DNA of 64,000 nucleotides from Marifrigoribacter sp047730175 (GCF_047730175.1 NZ_CP159833.1:186001-250000); one strand, 5' to 3'. Shown: positions 37,122-44,626, numbered from the stretch's first letter. Numbers and translations: made by a program. The notes: generated by a model from the letters alone, not told the origin.

Positions 37122-37249
37122 TTTTGTCATCCTGAGCCTATCTGCCGACAGGCAGGCTTGATTCAGGATCCATAATGAGAGTTACTATACTCAAAATGGA
37201 TTCCGTGTCCCCGCCTGTACGGACGGGCAGGAAGCACGGAATGACAAGA
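37122..37249. repeat. extragenic palindromic element, TTGTCAT ends
   Basis: The ends are inverted copies (CTTTTGTCATCC at the left, GGAATGACAAGAG at the right). Inside are small hairpins, for example CTGCC-GACA-GGCAG (37142-37155) and a second GC-rich palindrome near 37211-37229. GC content is much higher than the surroundings. The layout is that of the dispersed non-coding repeats of flavobacterial genomes. A related element with the same ends is at 44379. Confidence 0.6.
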
Positions 37250-37434
37250 GGTGGATTCTAACTAAAAGAATACATTTAAGAGGAAGCAAACGCCCTCAGA
37301 AAAAACTTCGTAACATAAAAAAGTAAAAAGGACCGAAAAAATTTAAGCTGTTTGAAATCCGACAAAGGAGGATGTTTCTTAAAATTTAGGTCTTGAACAA
37401 ACTATTTAGAAGTGTTTTCTGCAGGCTAGACTTT

Positions 37435-37534
37435 CCTGCCTGAATCCTACGGCAGTTAAACCAGCAGGCAGGTTTGTCATCCTCAGATGTCACACTGAGC
37501 TTGTCGAAGTGTTGACTGGGGATCTAGGAATGAA
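37435..37534. repeat. second GC-rich extragenic palindrome
   Basis: CCTGCCTG (37435-37442) pairs with CAGGCAGG (37465-37472), then GTCATCC and CACTGAGCTTGTCGAAGTG follow. This is the vocabulary of the first element and is probably a degenerate or truncated relative. The rest of the 37087-37660 gap (574 bases) has no gene. Confidence 0.45.
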
Positions 37535-37552
37535 AAAAAAAAAAAAACACAC

Positions 37553-37631
37553 AATACATAAAACTATTTTCCTTACCTTTAAAATCTGTCCCCACACCAC
37601 TCTGCACACCGCGTAATGGGTGGGGATTTTT
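37553..37631 (+). repeat. 79-bp direct repeat, copy 1
   Basis: This copy begins AATACATAAA and ends in a hairpin (CCCCAC ... GTGGGG plus an imperfect inner stem) followed by ATTTTT. About 85% of bases match copy 2 at 38492-38570. The copies are 939 bp apart and flank one gene. The hairpin with a T tail could act as a terminator. Confidence 0.75.
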
Positions 37632-37660
37632 AATTAATTACAAACATAAAATTTAGAGAA

Positions 37661-38470
37661 ATGAAAATTATTATTCTTATCACTTCAGTCTTATTTTTCA
37701 ATACTGTTTTTTCTCAAAAAATGGATACTATTTATACACACAACAAAAAAATAGCGTGTAATATTAAAGAAGTTGCAGATGAAAATGTTAAATATTCTTA
37801 TCCTAATGAAGATATACTTATTTCAATAAATAAAAATAGGATTGTAAAAATTATTTTTTCATCAGGCCGTGAGGAAATTTTTGCTGAAAGTATGAGTTTT
37901 AAAAAAGTTAGTGGCTGGGAAGATTGGGAAAATGTTCTAACTACAAATGTTGATGATGAAGTAGATGGTTTATTTAAATTAGGTGATGTTTCATCAAAAG
38001 TTAAAGCTGGATCTACAATATCAAATCTTAATAAAGTAAAAAATAAAGCTTTAAGAAAAATAAAAATACGTGCAGCTATGATTGGGGCAAATGTTGTTTA
38101 TTTATCTAGTGATCATACTGAAGGGGCAAGATATAATGCTTGGACAGGTGGTTCAAATACAGCAGAAGTAATATTAACTGGTGTTGCATATTCTAATAGA
38201 ATCGTAAATATTGAGGATTTTAAGAAAATGATTAATGAGAAATCAATATATAAACTTTCACAAATTATTCAAATGCCTTTTAATAAGAAAACACCAACAA
38301 TAAAAAAAGGTAATGATGTAGAAATTGATATGTCAAATTATATAATTGATGGCCTATTTATAAATGTAACTTATGATAATGAGCAGTTTAAGATTATAAA
38401 TATTGATAATAATCAAATTATACTTATGAAAGAAGGTAAAAGAAGGACGTATAATTATATATTAAAATAG
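37661..38470 (+). CDS. hypothetical secreted protein, 269 aa
   Basis: Signal peptide MKIIILITSVLFFNTVFSQ. The N-terminal part (about residues 24-75: KKIACNIKEVADENVKYSYP, then SINKNRIVKIIFSSGREE) resembles a small domain that is common at the start of Bacteroidota envelope proteins. The middle has a basic stretch (KVKNKALRKIKIRAAMIGAN) and an AWTGGSNTAEVILTGVAY segment. There is no enzyme motif. The gene is bracketed by the two copies of a 79-bp repeat, the mark of an accessory or recently acquired segment. Function unknown. Confidence 0.75.
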   Translation: MKIIILITSVLFFNTVFSQKMDTIYTHNKKIACNIKEVADENVKYSYPNEDILISINKNRIVKIIFSSGREEIFAESMSFKKVSGWEDWENVLTTNVDDEVDGLFKLGDVSSKVKAGSTISNLNKVKNKALRKIKIRAAMIGANVVYLSSDHTEGARYNAWTGGSNTAEVILTGVAYSNRIVNIEDFKKMINEKSIYKLSQIIQMPFNKKTPTIKKGNDVEIDMSNYIIDGLFINVTYDNEQFKIINIDNNQIILMKEGKRRTYNYILK

Positions 38471-38491
38471 CTTAAAAAAAGAAAATATAAT

Positions 38492-38570
38492 AATACATAA
38501 AGGTATTTTCCATACCTTTAAACCTATCCCCACACCACTCTGCACAACGCGGAATGGGTGGGGATTTTTT
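38492..38570 (+). repeat. 79-bp direct repeat, copy 2
   Basis: Same order as copy 1: AATACATAA, TATTTTCC, TACCTTTAAA, then CCCCACACCACTCTGCACA and the GTGGGG arm followed by six T residues. It lies 21 bases after the stop of the secreted protein gene, in the position of a terminator. Confidence 0.75.
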
Positions 38571-38644
38571 ATAAACAAGAACAATAAATGTGTTTATCAA
38601 TAAGTAGTAGCCGATAAACGTGCATAAACATAACGATATAACAG

Positions 38645-38654
38645 GTTGCCCGTA
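38645..38654 (+). repeat. left boundary of the ATPase cassette (inverted copy of 40735-40744)
   Basis: GTTGCCCGTA here is the exact inverted complement of TACGGGCAAC, which begins 2 bases after the ATPase stop codon. The match extends to 12 of 13 bases (GTTGCCCGTAATT against AACTACGGGCAAC). In integron cassettes the first bases after the recombination point (G/TT) are complementary to the start of the cassette's own attC, which is what is seen. Confidence 0.55.
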
Positions 38655-38672
38655 ATTAAAAAAAAATGAACT

Positions 38673-40733
38673 ATGAGTAAAATTTACAGACTATCATTTT
38701 TAGGATTATCTTTCATTATTCTAATTATATTAGGCTACACATTAACTGATAATTTTGAGTTTATTTTAAACCACTTTTGGTTCACTTCGGGGTTATTACT
38801 ACTAATTTTACTCTCATTAATCGATCAACCACACTTCTCGAAAGATTCCAATATTTTTGTTAATGCAATAACTGCTGGAATTTCATTATTAATAGTAGAT
38901 GAATCTAAACGAGATTTTATTTTTTGGGTTTTTCTTTCGATAATATTTTACTTAACTGTTAGTAGTTATATTTTACTTTTGTTAAGACAAAAAAGTCTTG
39001 GATTGGAAAACAAATTAATTCGTTTTATTTCAAGATTAAATAGAGAAATTGGGAAACCTGAAACACTTTTTTCAAGCTTTTTTATTTGGGGTGTTTATCA
39101 GCAATTTGGAACAGGAAATAATCAATTTAATGGATTACTATTATTTTGGGCAATATTTATAATTTTAAATATTCCATCTTTAGCCAAATCCATTGAAGAT
39201 TTATTCGCTATTGGAAAAGATAAAAGCAATAAGTTAGCTTTAGGTCAAATATTCGGTGTTCAATCAAAAAACACTTTTTTAGTCCGTTTATATGATTCAT
39301 CTGAAAGAATTGTTAATACTCGAATTTTTGACTTCGTTGAATTTAAATATTCCACAGACAAAAAAATACGAAAAGGATTACTTCTTGACACATATTTGCT
39401 AAATCAACAACAGTGGGTGAAAGTTTTATCAAACAGTGAAATAGAGAAAATATTTGACAAAAATATATTTGACAATCATAAATCAGATGTAGTTTACAGA
39501 ATTGATAAAATACCAGAAAACAACTACCTGAATAGGTTTGTTGGTATTGTCACTGAGAACAGTACAATTAATAAAATTCGATTCATTTATAATTCCAAAA
39601 TCAAAATTAGCGAAGGTCAATTATTAGAGGTTAACGTTCATAACCAAAAAATTCTTTATCAAATAGTTGAAGGAACAACTAAAATAGAACAATTAGAACA
39701 AAAAAACCAAACAGGTTTAATAATTGGTGAAGCAATACAACTTGGAACTTGGAATACTGAATTTTCAAGATTCGAACAATTTGGATGGGTTCCTGAAATA
39801 AACTCACCAATATATCTTTCTTCAAGAATAGAAGAACAACCGAATGGTGAAAACGAATATACCATTGGTTATATTCCTAATACTAACTATCCAGTAATTA
39901 TAGATAAAGAAACATCAATAACTCATCACACAGCTATTTTAGGAATAACAGGTTCAGGTAAATCTGTTTTCACTAGAAATCTTATAAAACAATTAACATC
40001 AGATACTACTAAAGTTATTATAATAGATTTAACAGGTGAATACAGAGATAAAATAAATAACATTAATGCAATAATTACTGATGAGAATGCAAAAAAAGCG
40101 TTTGACGCAATTGAACTATTAAGTAAAGAAAAAGCGAAATTTCAAAATCAATGGAATCACGCATTAATTGAAGCACAAGAGAAAATAATAAAAACTGAAT
40201 TTTACAACTCTATAAAACTTTTCCTAGAAGGAGATGAAACAGAGTCGATATTTGAATTGCCAGATATATCAAACAGTTCAAATGTTTTAGATTACACAAA
40301 ATGGTTTTTCTTAACCCTATTCAAAACAGCAAAAACTAAAAACAGTTTTGGAAAAAGAGTTTGTGTAGTCCTAGAAGAAGCTCACACTATAATTCCTGAA
40401 TTAAATGCAATGGGAGTTTCTGATTTCGCTTCAAAAGCATCTGTAAATACAATTTCTCAAATTGCATTACAAGGAAGAAAGTATAATATCGGATTTTTTG
40501 TTATTGCTCAAAGAACAGCAAATGTTTCAAAAACAGTTTTAACTCAATGTAATTCAATAATTTCTTTTCAGGAATTAGATAAAACAAGTAGTGACTTCCT
40601 TTCTAATTATATGGGACAAGAATTTGTGAAAATACTTCCGAATTTAAAGTTTAGACAAGCTATTGCAGTTGGAAAAGCATTTAAATCAAATGTTCCTATG
40701 ATATTTGAAGTACCCGAAATAAATGAAGAATAA
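38673..40733 (+). CDS. membrane-anchored HerA/FtsK-like AAA ATPase
   Basis: 686 aa. The N-terminal third holds four or five hydrophobic segments (about residues 7-24, 34-50, 61-75, 80-104 and 150-168). A beta-rich region follows (about 190-400), then a HerA/DUF87-type ATPase domain: Walker A GITGSGKS (424-431), Walker B CVVLEEAH (564-571, with the paired Glu typical of HerA), an arginine-finger-like QGRKYNIGFFVIAQRT and a final IISFQELDKTSSDFLSNYMG block. HerA ATPases form hexameric DNA translocases and are frequent in anti-phage systems, usually with a nuclease or Sir2 partner. Here no partner gene is adjacent; the membrane anchor and the cassette-like flanks are notable. Function is inferred only. 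Confidence 0.85.
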   Translation: MSKIYRLSFLGLSFIILIILGYTLTDNFEFILNHFWFTSGLLLLILLSLIDQPHFSKDSNIFVNAITAGISLLIVDESKRDFIFWVFLSIIFYLTVSSYILLLLRQKSLGLENKLIRFISRLNREIGKPETLFSSFFIWGVYQQFGTGNNQFNGLLLFWAIFIILNIPSLAKSIEDLFAIGKDKSNKLALGQIFGVQSKNTFLVRLYDSSERIVNTRIFDFVEFKYSTDKKIRKGLLLDTYLLNQQQWVKVLSNSEIEKIFDKNIFDNHKSDVVYRIDKIPENNYLNRFVGIVTENSTINKIRFIYNSKIKISEGQLLEVNVHNQKILYQIVEGTTKIEQLEQKNQTGLIIGEAIQLGTWNTEFSRFEQFGWVPEINSPIYLSSRIEEQPNGENEYTIGYIPNTNYPVIIDKETSITHHTAILGITGSGKSVFTRNLIKQLTSDTTKVIIIDLTGEYRDKINNINAIITDENAKKAFDAIELLSKEKAKFQNQWNHALIEAQEKIIKTEFYNSIKLFLEGDETESIFELPDISNSSNVLDYTKWFFLTLFKTAKTKNSFGKRVCVVLEEAHTIIPELNAMGVSDFASKASVNTISQIALQGRKYNIGFFVIAQRTANVSKTVLTQCNSIISFQELDKTSSDFLSNYMGQEFVKILPNLKFRQAIAVGKAFKSNVPMIFEVPEINEE

Positions 40734-40734
40734 C

Positions 40735-40869
40735 TACGGGCAACACCGTGTATAATTAATTGCTAGTACTTGCTTACTTACGAAAATCCTTGCGGATTTT
40801 CTAGTTGGTTTTGTATTTACTAAATTAGTCGCTTAAACACGCAACAACTCATACACAAACACGTTAGCC
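40735..40869 (+). repeat. attC-like palindromic recombination site A
   Basis: A 135-bp imperfect palindrome that starts 2 bases after the ATPase stop. Left end: GGGCAAC-ACC-GTGTAT. Right end: ATACAC-AAACAC-GTTAGCC, which pairs with the left end leaving the spacer bases unpaired. The centre is a perfect hairpin GAAAATCC-TTGC-GGATTTTC (40782-40801). Two box pairs around a stem is the architecture of integron attC sites. The RYYYAAC / GTTRRRY consensus is matched only in part (AAC and GTT kept). Confidence 0.5.
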
Positions 40870-40893
40870 TTCATTTTGACCAACCAATAAATA

Positions 40894-41295
40894 ATGATAA
40901 AATTCTTTAGAAAAATACGATACGACCTTATGGAACAAAACAAAACTGGAAAGTATTTGAAATATGCTGTCGGAGAAAGAGGAATTGTAGTTATTGGTAT
41001 TTTGATTGCCTTGCAGATAAATAACTAGAATGAAAAACGCTTAGAATCAGGCAAAAATGAATTTTACTTCCAAAGGCTTGTTGAAGAACTAGAATTACAA
41101 ATTGCATCTAGTGAAAATATGATAAAGGACAATACTAAAACACAAAGTTTCCTTTAAATAGCTAAAACGAGCAATGGATTATTCGCTTTGTTGGCTTTTG
41201 ATTATTTTTAAAAACGACTTAATTCAATCTCTATGAAAGTCCCTTATAATTTTGGAGAACTATATTGCGTCTCAGAAAGAGATGAATGTTTTTAA
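40894..41295 (+). pseudogene. DUF6090-family gene with three in-frame stops
   Basis: The frame from ATG 40894 reads MIKFFRKIRYDLMEQNKTGK, then KYAVGERGIVVIGILIALQI, the unmistakable start of DUF6090 membrane proteins. The conserved QINNWNE motif is broken by a TAG at 41026-41028 in place of the Trp codon. Two further TAA codons follow at 41155 and 41209, and the frame ends at 41293-41295. There is no frameshift over 400 bases. Family members are about 240 aa, so the 3' part is also lost. It sits directly behind attC-like site A, at the start of the next cassette-like segment. Confidence 0.85.
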
Positions 41296-41304
41296 TCAAA
41301 ATTG

Positions 41305-41517
41305 CTAAAAATAACTACCTTGATATTCGCCAATAATTGAATCTAATTGATATCCTTGCTCAAAATCATTTTCATCTATTAATTGGATTGAGTTTCTTGC
41401 TATGATCTTTCGTCTGTTAACGAAATCTCTGAATATTTTTCTCATATAGATTTTTTCTGCTTTTGTCAAACATTTGCTTTCAAGTATTTGTTTGAATTGT
41501 TGATTAAGTTGTTTCAT
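41305..41517 (-). CDS. hypothetical small basic protein, 70 aa
   Basis: Started at the ATG at 41515-41517 (MKQLNQQFKQILESKCLTKA); the open frame extends ten codons further upstream without good sequence. The protein is charged and helical (EKIYMRKIFRDFVNRRKII) with an acidic C-terminus. It has no recognisable domain and no clear TAnnTTTG promoter. It lies opposite in direction to the DUF6090 relic and between the two attC-like sites. It may be a cassette-borne gene or a chance frame. Confidence 0.4.
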   Translation of the reverse strand: MKQLNQQFKQILESKCLTKAEKIYMRKIFRDFVNRRKIIARNSIQLIDENDFEQGYQLDSIIGEYQGSYF

Positions 41518-41547
41518 AATTTTGTAATGGGTTATTTTACTATACAA

Positions 41548-42054
41548 TGTAAATTTGAAATATTTAATTCAGGGAGAAAGAATTTTTAGATAGGACTCAA
41601 GATTCTATCGATGAATTTATATTTTAGTGGAGATAAGCAGAATTTAAACCTGTAAATTCTTAAGAAATAACTAACGCCCATACACCCTCAATAGCCAAGA
41701 CATTACGAGCGTTATGATAACGCACACTAATTTTTTGGGAATCACAGAAAAAGAGTTTGTAATTCTCTCTTCTATTCTTTCTGATTAATTGCTTAAATTT
41801 AATCTTTTTATTAAAATGCTAACTTAAGCTGTATATAGCAAATAGGGTGTTTGGAGGTTCCCGAAAGTTCAGTGCTATTTACGAACACCGCCAAATCATT
41901 GATTTGGCTTTTAAAATGAATAAATTAAAAACAAAATATAATCTTTTGGCTCAGTGCAAACCCGAAAGTTTACCGCTTTCATTCGCCCTACTTGCCATAT
42001 ACTAAACGTTAAGCTAAAATGTGACCCGTCCTGAAATAAAAATTATATAACCAA
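41548..42054. other. gene-free gap carrying attC-like site B
   Basis: No coding frame is supported. It contains a perfect small palindrome GCGTTAT-G-ATAACGC near 41713-41727, the long attC-like palindrome at 41818-42014, and the dnaK terminator just after. The composition is locally GC-richer than the neighbouring genes. Confidence 0.5.
41818..42014 (+). repeat. attC-like palindromic recombination site B
   Basis: A 197-bp element with long imperfect inverted ends: GTATATAGCAAATAGGG (41831-41847) pairs with CCCTACTTGCCATATAC (41986-42002) at 15 of 17 positions. Outside these are GCTAAC on the left and CGTTAAGC on the right; GTTAAGC fits the attC R' consensus GTTRRRY. An inner hairpin GCCAAATC-ATT-GATTTGGC is at 41890-41908. 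The left end (AAAATGCTAAC) mirrors the first bases of the segment after site A (GTTAGCCTTCATTTT) with a 4-base gap. Confidence 0.45.
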
Positions 42055-42086
42055 AAAAAATCCCAACCTTTCAGTTGGGATTTTTT
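42055..42086 (-). terminator. terminator of dnaK
   Basis: A perfect 13-bp stem (AAAAAATCCCAAC / GTTGGGATTTTTT) with a 6-base loop, 50 bases past the dnaK stop. It would also work on the plus strand. Confidence 0.85.
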
Positions 42087-42136
42087 AATCTAATAGCTTA
42101 GTCTAGATTCTAATCATCTAGCCGTCTAGCATCTTT

Positions 42137-44032
42137 TTACTTCACTTCTTCAAAATCCACATCCTCAACATCACTGTTTTCTTCTGTAGCTTCAGGCTCT
42201 CCTTGTGGAGCACCTTCTTGTTGCGCATCTGCATTCTCTTTGTACATTTCTTCAGAAGCCATTTTCCAAGCTTCATTGATTTTGTCCAACGCTGGTTGAA
42301 TGGTGTCAACATCTTTCGATTCGTAGGCTGCTTTTAATTCAGCTAATGCTTCCTCGATTGGTGCTTTCTTATCATCAGATAATTTCTCATCAAACTCTTT
42401 CAATTGTTTCTCCGTTTGGAAAATCATTCCATCCGCTTCATTCAATTTATCAACTTTTTCTTTCACCAATTTATCTGCATCTGCATTTGCTTCAGCATCT
42501 TGCTTCATCTTTTGGATTTCCTCTTCCGTTAATCCAGAAGAAGCTTCGATACGGATATCTTGCGATTTTCCAGAAGCCTTATCGGTAGCGCTTACTTTAA
42601 TGATCCCATTGGCATCAATATCGAACGTTACTTCAATTTGAGGAATTCCTCTTTGTGCTGGTGGAATACCATCTAGGTGAAAACGACCAATTGTCTTATT
42701 ATCGTTTGCCATAGGACGTTCTCCTTGCAATACATGAATCTCAACACTTGGCTGATTGTCTGCTGCTGTAGAGAATACTTGCGATTTCTTTGTTGGTATC
42801 GTTGTATTCGACTCAATTAAATGTGTCATTACAGATCCCATCGTTTCGATCCCTAAAGAAAGTGGTGTTACATCTAGTAACAATACATCTTTTACATCTC
42901 CACTTAAAACTCCCCCTTGGATCGCAGCACCTACCGCTACAACCTCATCTGGATTTACACCTTTACTTGGTGCTTTTCCGAAGAATTTCTCTACCGCTTC
43001 TTGCACTGCAGGAATACGAGTCGATCCACCTACTAAGATAATCTCATCGATATCACTTTTAGAAAGACCTGCTGCTTTTAAAGCAGTTTCACAAGGTTTG
43101 ATAGTACGTTTTACTAAATCGTCGATTAATTGCTCAAACTTCGCTTTTGTTAAAGTACGAACTAAGTGTTTTGGTCCGCTTGCCGTTGCAGTTACATACG
43201 GTAAGTTGATTTCTGTTTGTGCAGAAGCTGATAATTCGATTTTCGCTTTTTCAGCTGCTTCTTTTAAACGTTGTAGAGCCATTGGATCTTTACGAAGATC
43301 TATGTTCTCATCCGCTTTAAACTCATCTGCCAACCAGTTAATTATTTTTTGATCTACGTCATCCCCACCTAAGTGAGTATCACCATCGGTAGCTAATACC
43401 TCAAATACACCATCTCCTAATTCAAGAATAGATACATCATGTGTTCCTCCACCAAAATCAAATACTACGATTTTTTGATCGATTCCTTTTTTGTCCATTC
43501 CATAGGCTAAAGCAGCAGCAGTTGGTTCGTTGATAATTCTACGAACTTTTAATCCTGCAATCTCACCCGCTTCTTTCGTTGCTTGACGTTGACTGTCATT
43601 AAAGTAAGCTGGCACTGTAATTACAGCTTCCGTTACTTCTTGCCCTAAGTAATCTTCGGCAGTTTTCTTCATTTTCTGAAGTACCATTGCACTTAGTTCT
43701 TGAGGCGTATATAATCTACCATCGATATCTACACGTGGCGTATTATTATCTCCTTTTACTACTTTAAAAGCAGCTCTTTCAGCTTCTAATTTAGATTCAG
43801 AGAATTTGTTTCCCATAAATCTTTTAATAGAAGAAATCGTTTTGGTAGGGTTAGTCACCGCTTGTCTTTTCGCTGGATCTCCTACTTTAATTTCATTGTC
43901 TTCTACAAAAGCAATAACAGAGGGAGTGGTTCTCTTTCCTTCTGCATTAGGAATTACGGTTGGTTCACTACCTTCCATAACAGCCACACAAGAGTTGGTT
44001 GTTCCTAAATCGATTCCTATTATTTTACTCAT
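42137..44032 (-). CDS. dnaK: Hsp70 chaperone DnaK
   Basis: 631 aa. The ATPase domain has IGIDLGTTNSCVAVMEG, the phosphate loops VPAYFNDSQRQATKEAG and VFDFGGGTHDVSILE, and the adenosine motif LVGGSTRIPAVQE. The substrate domain starts near residue 390 (LLLDVTPLSLGIETMG) and ends in a helical lid and an acidic tail (NSDVEDVDFEEVK). Note FGGGTHDVS where most DnaK have FGGGTFDVS, a known Bacteroidota variant. There is no grpE or dnaJ beside it. A palindrome and a sigma-54-like motif lie upstream. Confidence 0.97.
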   Translation of the reverse strand: MSKIIGIDLGTTNSCVAVMEGSEPTVIPNAEGKRTTPSVIAFVEDNEIKVGDPAKRQAVTNPTKTISSIKRFMGNKFSESKLEAERAAFKVVKGDNNTPRVDIDGRLYTPQELSAMVLQKMKKTAEDYLGQEVTEAVITVPAYFNDSQRQATKEAGEIAGLKVRRIINEPTAAALAYGMDKKGIDQKIVVFDFGGGTHDVSILELGDGVFEVLATDGDTHLGGDDVDQKIINWLADEFKADENIDLRKDPMALQRLKEAAEKAKIELSASAQTEINLPYVTATASGPKHLVRTLTKAKFEQLIDDLVKRTIKPCETALKAAGLSKSDIDEIILVGGSTRIPAVQEAVEKFFGKAPSKGVNPDEVVAVGAAIQGGVLSGDVKDVLLLDVTPLSLGIETMGSVMTHLIESNTTIPTKKSQVFSTAADNQPSVEIHVLQGERPMANDNKTIGRFHLDGIPPAQRGIPQIEVTFDIDANGIIKVSATDKASGKSQDIRIEASSGLTEEEIQKMKQDAEANADADKLVKEKVDKLNEADGMIFQTEKQLKEFDEKLSDDKKAPIEEALAELKAAYESKDVDTIQPALDKINEAWKMASEEMYKENADAQQEGAPQGEPEATEENSDVEDVDFEEVK

Positions 44033-44082
44033 AATCGTATTATATTTTTATTATTCAATATTTTTTATTGTCGTTTAGCTAA

Positions 44083-44124
44083 TGTCAATCTTTATGCCAC
44101 TAGAATAAATCTGACAGGCTGTCA
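44083..44124 (-). promoter_or_regulatory. candidate heat-shock control region of dnaK
   Basis: TGACAG-G-CTGTCA (44112-44124) is a perfect 6-bp inverted repeat about 80 bases upstream of the dnaK ATG. Closer in, the minus strand reads TGGCATAAAGATTGACA (44099-44083), which is near the sigma-54 form TGGCAC-N5-TTGCA with GG-N10-GA instead of GG-N10-GC. No TAnnTTTG box is present. Both assignments are inference. Confidence 0.35.
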
Positions 44125-44135
44125 TATTTTTATTT

Positions 44136-44330
44136 GGGCGTTCCTCTCCAGCAAGTACGCATAGGCATCTACCATACAATTAACAAGGTCGAGTCAGGCT
44201 ATCCGCTATATCTTTATTTTTGTCTCAATGTTTCGACTAGTTTTACTAGCTATCTTCAAACAAAATATATTTTATTTTCGATAATGCCCAACAGGACAAA
44301 AAAAAGGATGCCGCTGCTATCCTTAACGCG
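44136..44330. repeat. dispersed structured element with GGGCGTT / TTAACGC ends
   Basis: It begins GGGCGTTCC and ends ATCCTTAACGCG. Inner complementary arms include TTTTTGTC (44217-44224) with GACAAAAA (44295-44302) and GGCTATCCGC with a later GCCGCTGCTATCC. The wording resembles a non-coding repeat I associate with flavobacterial genomes; this copy looks expanded in the middle. With the next element it fills most of the 594-base gap between dnaK and trmD; no gene is seen there. Confidence 0.45.
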
Positions 44331-44378
44331 AATATTAGTAATGAGAGGTTAGTATTGAGAATTAAGATGATTAAACCT

Positions 44379-44453
44379 TGTCATTCAGAGCAAGCGTAGC
44401 GCAACGAAGAATCTTTTTGAAATTGCCACGTCACTATACTAATCGCAATGACA
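44379..44453. repeat. 75-bp extragenic palindrome with TGTCATT / AATGACA ends
   Basis: The perfect 7-bp terminal inverted repeat TGTCATT (44379-44385) / AATGACA (44447-44453) encloses a GC-richer core (GCAAGCGTAGCGCAACGAAG). The ends match those of the element at 37122-37249, so these are probably members of one dispersed family. Confidence 0.55.
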
Positions 44454-44540
44454 TATAACTTTCACACTACTATATACTCACATCTTAATCCTATTTTTTC
44501 AATACTCACAACACATTACTCAATTCTATACTAATTACCC

Positions 44541-44548
44541 TATTTTTG
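44541..44548 (+). promoter_or_regulatory. -7 element upstream of trmD
   Basis: TATTTTTG fits TAnnTTTG, 78 bases before the trmD ATG. The leader includes a 10-codon minigene (ATG at 44566, TAG at 44596-44598). The -33 region is not convincing. Confidence 0.35.
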
Positions 44549-44626
44549 TACTCTGAATATTGAACTATGGATCATCTTACCAAATTAGAAGAGATATAGA
44601 TAAATCAAAAAAAGAATTGTTCTAAC

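Noticed and set aside
41713..41727. Palindrome GCGTTAT-G-ATAACGC as a third attC junction
   Set aside because: Too short and without L-box arms; noted only as part of the gap.
37087..42136. CRISPR array or insertion sequence in the accessory region
   Set aside because: The repeats are only paired copies or palindromes, with no regular spacer spacing, and no transposase or recombinase gene is encoded here.
42346..42588. 80-codon plus-strand frame within dnaK 3' end
   Set aside because: Antisense shadow of conserved dnaK codons.
42756..43352. 198-codon frame on the plus strand opposite dnaK
   Set aside because: It is an antisense shadow of the dnaK codons with no recognisable protein features.
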